A stretch of DNA of 64,000 nt, from contig OX463778.1 of assembly GCA_949825025.1 (NCBI GenBank), positions 12,486,171-12,550,170 on the forward strand, written 5' to 3'. The notes beneath the pieces are model-generated. The model did no database searches and had not been told where the DNA came from. It was given only the letters and a program-made list of their open reading frames with translations. How positions within the stretch are numbered: the first letter of the stretch is position 1; each line of letters starts with the position of its first letter. Below are positions 55,501 to 64,000 of the stretch, piece after piece. The translations under genes were made by a program, and so were the position numbers. The DNA comes from Siphlonurus alternatus. Its lineage: Eukaryota > Arthropoda > Insecta > Ephemeroptera > Siphlonuridae.

Positions 55501-55612
55501 CCAGGTATCACGTTAATTACGATGCTCCTTTTTTGTTAATCGTCAAATATGGCCGCCAATGGAAGTTCGCATTATTTGCGTCGCGTCACAGGCTGAAAAT
55601 CCCATGACTTTT
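55019..55612. mobile_element. MITE T-related copy interrupted by a SINE
   Basis: The left part TTAAGGTGGATTTTCATGAG, CGACAACGCGGCGCAATTTG and right part AATATGGCCGCCAATGG, TTTGCGTCGCGTCACAGG, CTGAAAATCC resemble the ends of the element at 7638. SINE K lies between them. The right terminus is decayed. Confidence 0.55.
55086..55497 (+). mobile_element. 5S-derived SINE (family K), full length, best preserved
   Basis: From 55113 it matches arthropod 5S rRNA: CCGGTTCTCGTTAGATCACC, GAAGTCAGGCTACGTCGAGC, GTGGTTAGTACTTGGATGGG and TGACC. The block AGTACTTGGATGGGTGACC covers the 5S A-box/C-box internal promoter region. Upstream is a short non-5S leader (GTTGAGCGTGGCGCAGTGCA). The body ends CTCTTAGGGGTGTATCCTTG, then about 30 A. 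There is no coding function; the 85-codon minus-strand frame is incidental. It inserted into a T-related MITE. Confidence 0.9.
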
Positions 55613-56384
55613 ACTATACTCCACTATTTGAAATTTAATCATTTGGAAATTCCTCTTTGGTATGTAAAAAGAGAGACAAATAATGTCTCTACTACAAAAT
55701 TACACTAGAAAGAGCGTGCGGTTGCAATTCTCCGCCGGTGCCACACGTCAAATGGCTAATTAACCTAGTCTTTGTTTTGACTTCTGTGGTGGATCTAGGT
55801 GGGGGGAGGGGAGAGATTGCTCTCCACAAGGACCCCCCTATGCACTGAAAGTATTACCACCCATCAAAATAACATTGGAAAATACGACACTGCCTCCTCT
55901 CACTGAAATTGAAGACTTGATTAAGGTGATAACATAGTGATAAATTCAAATTCATTTTTTTCGTCAAATTCCAAATACATTTATGCATACTATAATAAAA
56001 AAGCATTATGCATGGGTAAGATACGTCCAAGGGTTAACAGAGTAAAAACAGTTGAAGAGAGAGTTTTTAACCAATTTTCTGAAATCTTCATATTTTTGTA
56101 TATTTTTAATGATAATGATAATTTATTATACAGCTGGATACATTTATGCATTTGACCATTGTTAATTAGTTTAATTCTATTTTTAAATGTAAAACTGCCA
56201 ACCTAAGCCCCCAAGTCACTTTCTCCTTGTACCTCGTTACTCGTTACAACCGCAATACGTGTCAGTGACACATTGTAAATCCATGTTGAGGAAACTGAAC
56301 AAGTTTAAATCCAATATATTGACTGACAAAGAAAGAAAAAAAGAATATTGCAATAAACATTTTTATGTTTGTCTTGTAATATTC
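55613..56384. other. Unassigned stretch with a possible hAT remnant
   Basis: GGTGGATCTAGGTGGGG at 55788 resembles a decayed family S terminus, with TATTACCACCCATCAA nearby as in copy 2's complement. The rest is AT-rich. Confidence 0.35.
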
Positions 56385-56580
56385 TTTTTTTTTTTTTTTT
56401 TTTCTTGAAGCGCTTGCTATACTTTAGAGCGCCACTCTTACTGAACAATGTCGTGCTGGCCGGGGAGCAAAGAAGGGGGCAGGGGACCCCCCAACTGGTC
56501 ACTCTTGCACGAGGGTCCGTCAGTCGGCGAAGATTGACGTCCATAAAGCTGGTGGACAGCACTTGAGAAACACTGGACCA
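56385..56580 (-). mobile_element. Poly-A-tailed GC-rich insertion with an hAT-like end
   Basis: Read on the minus strand it starts CCAGTGTTTCTCAAGTGCTG, continues with GC-rich unique sequence (CCCCTGCCCCCTTC) and ends GCGCTTCAAG plus a long A run (plus-strand T run, about 56385-56404). CAGTGTTTCTCAA resembles hAT/Charlie-type termini, while the A tail suggests retroposition. AATATT lies on both sides of a short palindrome near the tail. The combination is odd and unresolved. Confidence 0.35.
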
Positions 56581-57989
56581 AGGAACAAATATTAGCAATA
56601 TAAAAATAAAAAAAAATACATGATAGAACGCCATACGATGATATTTTTTTTTCTTTCCTCACAATTTTTTTTACTACTACGAAAACTTATTACAAAACTT
56701 GTTTATGGAAGGTCGCACTTCTATAAAATACTAAAATCTGATGGCGTTTTTTTTTTTTTTTTTACCTTTTTTTATAATATCTATTTTGTTACAAAAAGTA
56801 TTGAAGAAAAGGTTTGAAAGTTTTTTTAAAATATTGTATACAAATAATCCGATTACTATTTATAAGTAGATTAAATCAAACAACCAAAAATATATATTTG
56901 ACTTCTTAAAAAAAGCTTCTGTACTTTTTTTTTCTATCCTTTCTACAATTTTTTTTTTAACAGAACAAAAATAATAGCTTGTGTTGTTGTGATTGTTCAT
57001 AGGCTTTTACAAACTTTTTCTTGAAAAATCAGTTATGTTCAGTTATCACTATTTTTTATTTTTTTTCGAACAATTCATGTACTTAAAAAACTTTGAAATC
57101 CCTGTCTAAAAAGTTAAGATTTAAAATAAAATTTAGAAACATTTTATACAAGATGTGAAATTATTCCGAAATAAATTCTTTCTACTTTTTTGCATTACAG
57201 ATCGTAATTTCAGTTCGTTACTACAAAATTATTAAATAATTAATAATCAGATAAACCTTACGTACATGAAAAATAAAGTCATTTAATAACTATTTAGTAA
57301 TTGTGTTCTTACAAAGAGACCTATTGGAAAAAAAATCGGAAAAGCGTATTTTCCAGTAGGTCAGAAAAGCGCATCCATGCTCAATCTAATTTGTAAGATT
57401 TGTGGATAGTCATGAAGTGATGGTGCAGCTGCAAATATACCGTCTAGTGACAAAAAAGTGAGTGCCTTAGAACTTCGTGAAATAAAATATTAATAATTTG
57501 GTCCAGGTAGCGTGATTGACGGCCCCAGTGAACACTTTATCGGAGGATGAATTAAAGAACTTGTCTGTCATGTGAAAAAAACGGCGAGTAATGAAAAGTA
57601 GTTTATTAATTCAAAATCAATTAACAATTTAGAAAAAAGTCACTGAAATTTTCTTTTCTTCATTCGCTTTTTATATTTAGCTTCTATTTGAATTACTTAT
57701 TACTAAAAAAATATTATAAACAAAAAAAAAAAAAAACAAAAAAAAAAGAAAAAGAAAATCAATAGCACAATTATGGAACTCGTTAATGCAGAATATAATA
57801 ACATAATTATTATTTAGATGATGTTTGGCACGGGGCCATTATTTTACACTAAATAATGATGCAGTTTGGCCTTGAACTTTTCAAAAATGTCATTTTACCT
57901 GTCATGAACTTTACCTCTGCCTCATTTGTTTTTTGTAAGCTACTTTTAAGTAATAATAATGTCTTTTGACACTTTAGTGTAGGCTCTAG
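56581..57989. other. AT-rich stretch with a small hairpin
   Basis: GACCTATTGGAAAA and TTTTCCAGTAGGTC (57319-57362) form a hairpin with one mismatch. Many poly-A and poly-T runs. No gene seen. Confidence 0.45.
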
Positions 57990-58255
57990 GAGACAAACCC
58001 GAGTTGAAATAAATTTTATCTTTTATTCGCTAAGCTCTCTCATCGACTAATTCCTTCCCATTGTGCAGAATTTTAGAAGAAAAAAAAAAGAGGGAAAAAG
58101 ACGAGATTAAGTATTTTTTCCTCTTGTTGAGTATAAAATGTTTAGAACTATTGTCTCCATTTCATCCTCACTTTGAGCGAGAAGGAAATAAGATTTGTTT
58201 TTAAGGTTAAGACGTGTAAAGGATGAAACATAATTTTTTTCAGCTAGGGAAAGAG
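57990..58255 (+). mobile_element. Family F repeat, copy 4
   Basis: AAACCCGAGTTGAAAT, TTTATCTTTTATTCGCTAAG, TTGTCTCCATTTCATCCTCA, CTTTGAGCGAGAAGGAAATA and GACGTGTAAAGGATG match the other F copies. Confidence 0.75.
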
Positions 58256-59788
58256 ATACATGTTTATAATGTTATGAGGCGAGAAGAGCACCGTGTTATC
58301 AATCTTATAATTTCAAGTTCACGACTTCTTCATAATATATAATATACAGCATCCGCAAACAGGTTAATGGTAAAATTTGTACTGCTTTTAAATGTATACA
58401 TGCTGTCCTAGCACCTTGGAGAAAAATTATTAAATTTTGGGCACAAAAATTTGCACCATTAATATTCATTGATTGGTAATGATCAAAACATGTGTATTTA
58501 TTGTATTATCTGTGACTTGTCTTCTAAGTTGATTTGATTTTATTATATTTACAAAATAACAAGCATTATTGTAGAGAGCGTACCATTCACAAGTTTTACA
58601 CTTAGCACTGTTATAACTTTGGTCCATTGTTTTTTATTTAGACTGTACAGACATCAGTCAAAATCACTCAATTACAATCAAGATAATACGTATCCATTTG
58701 ACGTAAAACTAAAACTCATTACTTTTTTTCTTCATTACCTTTAGGTGTAATGCGACAATTAGGTAATTTTGTAATTTGATTAACTGTGTATAAATCGTAC
58801 AGTATAATACTTGACATATAAATAATATATACTGAATGTAAATATTTATATTATATATCGGTATATTTGAACTTTTATTTTATATTACATAAACATAATT
58901 TATTCTAAAATATACCTACAAATTATTTTATATCATTTTTTTATATTTCTATTGAAAAAAAAAAATGAATATTTGAAAGTCAAGAAAAAAAATATATAAA
59001 AAAAAGTCTATTATGTATATTATAAAGAACATCCTTTTTGGCATCGTGTCATTTCGATAATGGTGTCTACACCCCCCTTTTTTTTACACACGACGACCTC
59101 TTCCCCCCACCCCCCTCCCATTTCAAAGGTGCCTTGATCTTGCCAGAGTACGTCATCATGTAAGCCCCCCCCCCCCCGAGCTGCCTCAGTGATAATAGCA
59201 CGGCAAGAGATGTGTTGGCGAGAAATGGAGGAGCTCTACTCGCTACTCTGATATCGGAGAACGGTGCCAAAGACCCCCCACCTCCCCCTATCTATATTCC
59301 TCCGTGTAGAGGAAAACTTATGAAGAGGGAGCAGATGCTGCTACTACTACGTGGTTAACCGAAAACCAAGCACATATCGATGCATTATTCATTTACGTAA
59401 CATCGGCGGTTGTATGTGTGCTATAACGTGATTTATCAGAGAATAATGGAATGATTTAATTATTTTTTTTATAATAAAAAATATATGTGGTAGAGTTTAA
59501 TATTGTGGTCATATAATATATAGAGACTATAGTGTGTACAGGGAGTATTTGATATACTTCAGAATGTTTATAATATACAATTTTAAATAAAATTAGTTCC
59601 TTTATAATATAAAAAAAGAAAGAATTGAGATATTATAATTTCATGCTTTTGCGAGATGACAAATTATTTCACTCCACTGGGTCTCCAGTGAATTGCAACA
59701 CGTATATTTGTCAATCAGTATCAGCTCATTAAAAAATTTGCATTTGAAAATGATTTATCTCTCACATTTCAAATGACACTTTCTCTCC
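58256..59788. other. AT-rich stretch with a C-rich segment
   Basis: 59050-59320 is GC-richer with repeated C-runs (59166-59178 the longest). A 67-codon minus-strand frame crosses the C-runs and is not called. The rest is AT-rich. Confidence 0.5.
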
Positions 59789-59848
59789 TTTTTTTTTTAC
59801 AGGGATACACCCCTAAGAGCTTACAGCTCGCCGCGGCGCGATAATGGG
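59789..59848 (-). mobile_element. 5S-derived SINE (family K), 3' fragment
   Basis: A T-run, then AGGGATACACCCCTAAGAGC and TTACAGCTCGCCGCGG: the complement of the last 50 bases of the SINE at 55086. It stops just where (TC)n begins. Confidence 0.75.

Positions 59849-59851
<3 letters not shown>

Positions 59852-59910
<59 letters not shown>
59852..59910. repeat. (TC)n microsatellite
   Basis: Near-perfect TC run with one TTT interruption, directly following the SINE fragment. Confidence 0.95.
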
Positions 59911-61502
59911 ACCCATCCACCCATCCTAAAATCGTGTTAAAGAATTATTTAAAGCTAATGATGTTTCTTTTCACCATGCTCTAAAATGGACCATTTTAAC
60001 TAAAGTTTCCATAGTTTCCCGTATTGAATACTACAAGACAAAATCACTGTTCTGTAACATTCACTGTATGGTTAGTGTGACAAGAAATATGGAAAAGCAC
60101 AAAAGCAATATAATATATTGATAAAATATAAAACATCGACTTCTTATTAAATAAAAAAATACAAAGAAACAAACAAAATAGAATATCTCAAATTTCTGTC
60201 TATATAATATGAAACCATTATAATATATCCCAAAGCAAAAAGGAAGTAAGCAAATATACAAACTCTTCTCAACATAAAATAAGCTTTTGGCTACATATTG
60301 ATGGGCATATTTTGTCGTATATTCTTAGTGAAGTTATAAAGTTTGATACATTGTCCTAAAAAACTCAAAGGATTTTAAAGAAACTGTCCGGTTTTAGCGT
60401 AGAATGTCCAAGATGCACGTTCTTTGTAACGCTATTTTCCATATATACTATGTTGATGGTCTGAGTTTCAAGTAGTAATATAAAAGTAGTTCGAGAGAAT
60501 ATTCTCATGGGAAATTCAAACAGTACTTATCGGTTGTAGCCAGCCATAATATGGCCTACTCTTGCTTCCTAGACTGTTTGTTACATACTATGTACTTGTA
60601 GAAGAAGGCCATGCACTTACAAAAATTCACTCGAACAATATATATGTTACTAGATCGATACTCAAAAAAAGATTTGTGTTCCTCTTAAATGTAAGATTAC
60701 GTAGAAGTATTTTTTTTATCTTTACGTACGTAAGAAAATGTTCTACTAAAAATTTTCAACGTCTTATATATTTTTTCTTCTTTTTATCTACCATTGTATA
60801 AAAAGAATTTCCCTTCTCAAATGCTCATAGTTATGAGAGTCAATATTCTTATATTGCCTTCTTTTATAACATCTTTTGCCTCTAATATGCAAACTTTAAA
60901 GTTACGTTTTTTTTTTAAACCAACATATAATATTGCAGCTTTTTTCATCCAATATAATAATGTTATTTTTTTAACATATATGTGTTGCAATTTTACTTCA
61001 TAATAATATTAAATTAATAATACCATTTTGAATCAATGTTTACAATATTTGTTTTGCATTTTGCAGTTACAATTTTTTAGTTTTTAGGGTATGGCCATTG
61101 AAATTGAGATTTTTAAGATTCCTAAGGGGAAAAATGTGTATTTTTTACCAAATTTATAAATTAACATAATCATTAAGGAATTGTCAGATATTTTAGCTTC
61201 AAAATTGCTAATTTTTTTTTAATACTGGAGTTTAATTTAGTATTAATTTTTTTTAGGCCAACTTTTATGCCAAGTTTTTGTAAATACCGTTTGTTTATTT
61301 ATTTATCAATGAAATTTAAATATTATGAATAAGGTTGAGATACCTGGGGTATCTAGATATTACATGCAAGTGTGATAATGAATACTAAATCTACATGTAC
61401 CTGAAATAAATCTAATTTCGTTGTTGTGTAATCAAGCTTTGAGGCTAGATGCAAGAATGGGCTAACCTAAACCTTGCCGCAATAATTATAATTTATTCTA
61501 TT
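59911..61502. other. AT-rich stretch, nothing recognised
   Basis: Several 60-80 codon frames here are Phe/Ile/Tyr/Lys-rich and reflect base composition only. Confidence 0.5.
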
Positions 61503-61642
61503 GTACATGACCCGTCACCTTGGAAAATTTACCATTTGCAACCCTGCATGTTAATCACATAATCGCCATGCACTGTGTTATTCTTACGGGCACAGAAATT
61601 AACAAGGCCGCAAAGGGAAATTTTCCGAGGCGACAACTGTAT
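61503..61642. mobile_element. Family H foldback MITE, copy 4
   Basis: The ends GTACATGACCCGTCACCTTG and GGGAAATTTTCCGAGGCGAC, with inner blocks GTTAATCACATAATCGCCAT and AAATTAACAAGGCCGCAAAG. More diverged at the loop than copies 1 and 2. Confidence 0.8.
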
Positions 61643-61723
61643 AAATAATGTTAATATTTTGTAAGATTGATTTTACAGATCTTTTTATTACTAAATTACG
61701 ATAATGGACAACCGCCATAAAAA

Positions 61724-61999
61724 TTTTTATTGCAATTTTTTTATAGAGGATGCAAAGTTTTGCCACTTGGATTTTTTTCAGATTTGTTACAGTCCGGGAA
61801 GTATTGCTAAAAAGTTTTACCGAGGTCGGGTTTGAACCCAAGCCCCTTTCAGATCCTATCCTTTTATAAGAGAGGCGACGCGCCACTCTCTCTGAACTTT
61901 CAATATTTTTTTTAAAAAAATAGTCCCCGGCCGGACTCTAAAGAATATGAAAAAAATAGAGTAATTTGAACCCTCTATCCATTTCTGCAATATTTTTTT
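61724..61999 (+). mobile_element. Family Q MITE, copy 6, with B-box-like loop
   Basis: The arms GGATGCAAAGTTTTGCCACT, TTACAGTCCGGGAAGTATTG and CCGGCCGGACTCTAAAGAAT, CTATCCATTTCTGCAATA. The minus strand of the loop reads GGGTTCAAACCCGACCTCGG (complement of about 61822-61841). It contains GGTTCAAACCC, a full match to the pol III B-box consensus GGTTCRANNCC. Confidence 0.8.
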
Positions 62000-62140
62000 T
62001 TTAGGCCAATACTTCATTATAAAACAAGCCTACAACTCAGTGTACTGCATAAATTTTTTTTTGTAGTTTGAAAGTATTTTTGACTGACAAGAAGAATTTC
62101 TTTAATCAAGTAGCTATATATTTTTAAACTTTTCTTTGGA

Positions 62141-62443
62141 GTGTTTTTCAGCAGGGCGTTAATTACAAAGATAAGACACGTCAGCAATTGTTCTGCACTT
62201 GGGGTTATTGACCTTGAGAGAAGTAGCTTCGTCATCCAATCCATCACCAGCAGCGGCGTTCAGAATAATATGCAGGAAGAAGGGGGGGGTCTGGATCGAT
62301 CGGCTACGGGCATTAATCAAATCTGGGATCAAGTATTGCCAGCGCCATTAGTGCTCGAGACGCCAATCAAGAAGAAGAAAAAGAACCGTGGAGTACACCT
62401 CTGGACACCAAGAACGTTATCTTCTGGAGAACATGGTCCATAG
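62141..62443 (+). CDS. Candidate coding exon, up to 100 codons, unknown product
   Basis: A pyrimidine-rich stretch ending TTTTTCAG (to about 62151) is followed by a frame running to TAG at 62441-62443. It includes ALITKIRHVSNCSALGVIDL, later MQEEGGGLDRSATG, a Lys-rich KKKKKN and HLWTPRTLSSGEHGP. Composition is balanced and the amino-acid mix protein-like, unlike frames in surrounding AT-rich DNA. No domain, signal peptide or membrane segment recognised. An upstream ATG (62141) is in frame, but an acceptor reading seems likelier. It could be a last coding exon, a noncoding RNA exon or an old transposon piece. A shared 20-base motif with 40109 and 1672 argues for caution. Confidence 0.25.
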   Translation: MFFSRALITKIRHVSNCSALGVIDLERSSFVIQSITSSGVQNNMQEEGGGLDRSATGINQIWDQVLPAPLVLETPIKKKKKNRGVHLWTPRTLSSGEHGP

Positions 62444-64000
62444 AAGTGTGGTGAACTTATTTTAAAATTGCTAATAGTTGGTGCATATCCCACGATACAA
62501 TGAAAAAAAAATGTGGAATACAATTTACTATATTTACTTGTGTTGCAGTTGTCTTGAAAGAAAAAAATAATTATTATAATGCAGAAAACAGCATATAATA
62601 ATATAATGATGTTATAGAAAATTGTATTGTTTTATATTGGATCTAGCTTTTTTGTGTTTGTCTTTTAACTCATTTTTTTTATTTTTTTTTTCTATACTTA
62701 CTCTTAATATTCTTCTTTTTTCCTCTCTTTTGAGACTTTTCCTATAAACTTACATGACAGTACTTCATTTAATATGACACTTTGACTGTAAGAAAATTTC
62801 CGGGTATGTCAAATTGTACATTTGCAGACGAATTTATCTCGATGACACACATTTATCCATTATCAAAAAAAAAAAATCATTAGAAAACTTCTAAAATATT
62901 TATACATTATAATAAAATTGCCTTTAAATTTCGATACTGAAATAACAAATAATGAAAAATTAGAAAACACACCTGTCTGTTCTTAAACTTTGCTATTTGT
63001 AAATTTTTTTGTACTAAATTTCCTTAATTACTTGGACATTCTCAAACTAAAAGGTCAATGGTGGGCAGAAAGTATAAGTTTATCATCTGTTTTTTTATAT
63101 AAATTATATCTTGTATATTTTAGTTCTGATTTTCTAATAATTTAAAACGCCTCCTATAATATGTATATCCTGATAAATTTAAACATGTAATATACAAGCA
63201 ACAAAGCAGATCCACTACATATACATATTCAAGTTAGTATAAAACATACGTATCACGTGCCTGTGTATTACAAGGGAATGGTGTATGAAAATATAAAAAA
63301 GTTGGGAAAAGTAGTATTTTATTCAATGTGAAGTTATATACATTTTTAACATACACTTCTCAGTATGGTTTGAGGAACATTAAGGTCTCTCTCTCTCTGA
63401 CTGTTATACGTGCGTGCTTGATAATACGGGTAAAAAAAAAAAGAGAGAGAACACATTCTAAATTTATTTAGGCTGACACAGCGACGGAAAGTGCCATGCT
63501 CGCTACACGTAACTGGATTTGCATATTTCTCTGTTGCTTTGCTATGAGTAGAGTCAGCAGCAAGAGGGGAGGGGAAAGGATGGGCACTTTTTGCCACCCG
63601 GTTTTCAGTTGTCAGGTGACGATCCTACCACACTACGAGTTTCGAATGTATAAGAGGATACTCATCCTCTAATGATGACGTCACAAAAGTAGAAAATAGC
63701 ATGCAAATTACTTAACTCTACTTAACAATTTTAATTATAATTTAATTTTTTTTTACGTTACAAATTTACATTGTAATTAATTAAATTTAAATATATTACT
63801 TCTGTGTGTCATAATGAATTATTGTAACTTTTTTGTGTATATTTTTTAAGGATATTTACATTTATTTTAAAAATATATTAAAAAAAATGATTTTTGATAA
63901 ACAGAAAAATTGAAAAAGTTCATATTTTGAATAATTTACATTATTCTTTCAAATTTAATGAAATGTTATTATAAGAAGTTAAATAAATTGTTATTTTAAA
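62444..64000. other. AT-rich stretch with a GC-richer, promoter-like segment
   Basis: 63450-63690 is GC-richer and contains an octamer-like ATTTGCAT (about 63518), TATAAG (about 63649), a GAGGAT...ATCCTC hairpin and TGACGTCA (63676-63683). This is suggestive of a plus-strand promoter, but no exon follows within the window. At 62776 is the ATGACACTTTGACTG sequence shared with the tail at 24508. Confidence 0.35.

Noticed and set aside
61822..61841. Functional tRNA gene in family Q
   Set aside because: Only a T-arm/B-box-like segment is present. No acceptor stem, D arm or anticodon arm can be paired around it.

Overview
This 64 kb window is AT-rich, gene-poor metazoan nuclear DNA, most likely from an arthropod and probably an insect. 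I cannot place it further; a hemipteran or other large-genome insect is a guess. The signs are dense (CT)n/(GA)n tracts, short reading frames throughout, eukaryotic splice and polyadenylation signals, a 5S-rRNA-derived SINE, piggyBac-like and Tc1/mariner-like miniature transposons (MITEs) with TTAA or TA flanks, and hAT-like elements with 8-bp target duplications. There is no long open reading frame, no transposase or reverse-transcriptase domain, no conserved protein domain I can name, and no CRISPR array. It reads as intergenic or long-intron sequence.

Most of what can be annotated is repeats. I group foldback elements and MITEs into families by comparing copies within the window. Family A (TTAA flanks, piggyBac-like ends): 148, 9396, 21751, 29277. 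Family B (CACACTAAAT ends): 22170, 31016. Family E (ends like GATTCACGAAGCAGTTAGCC): 11102, 23038, 24737, 40199, 48006, 48163, 49484. Family F: 8428, 13540, 49552, 57990. Family H (GTACACTCGTCACCTTGGAA ends): 15480, 20040, 24429, 61503. Family M (TACAGTCAAAT ends): 5660, 8812, 26484, 38690, 51094. Family Q (ATTTCTGCAATA ends): 19513, 20536, 25745, 30703, 39311, 49935, 61724. hAT-like family S: 33138, 46137, 52150. 5S-derived SINE family K: 2408, 43145, 46827 (minus), 55086, 59789 (minus). Pairs L, G, P, T, W and I, and several singletons, complete the list.

Many of these elements sit inside one another, which gives a relative order of insertion: A contains C contains B (21.75-22.72 kb), M contains N (5.7 kb), Y contains P (41.5-42.2 kb), E contains F (49.5 kb), T contains SINE K (55.0-55.6 kb), and H contains a LINE-like tail (24.5 kb). 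In the first three the insertion junctions can be read to the base.

Genic signal is weak and confined to small islands richer in GC than their surroundings. The best is at 53.72-53.87 kb: a TATA box, a 27-codon frame that looks like a signal peptide plus seven residues and contains a good splice donor, then AATAAA. Others are a signal-anchor-like exon candidate at 49.17-49.41 kb, a 100-codon frame behind a good acceptor at 62.14-62.44 kb, and possible minus-strand first exons near 1.97 kb and 21.2 kb. None is recognised by homology.

Two patterns may be less familiar: foldback elements whose loops carry a tRNA T-arm/B-box-like sequence (Q and R), and foldbacks abutting long (CT)n tracts (7.4-8.0 kb and 17.4-17.8 kb). 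All family and domain statements come from reading the sequence by eye. Boundaries without visible target duplications are approximate.
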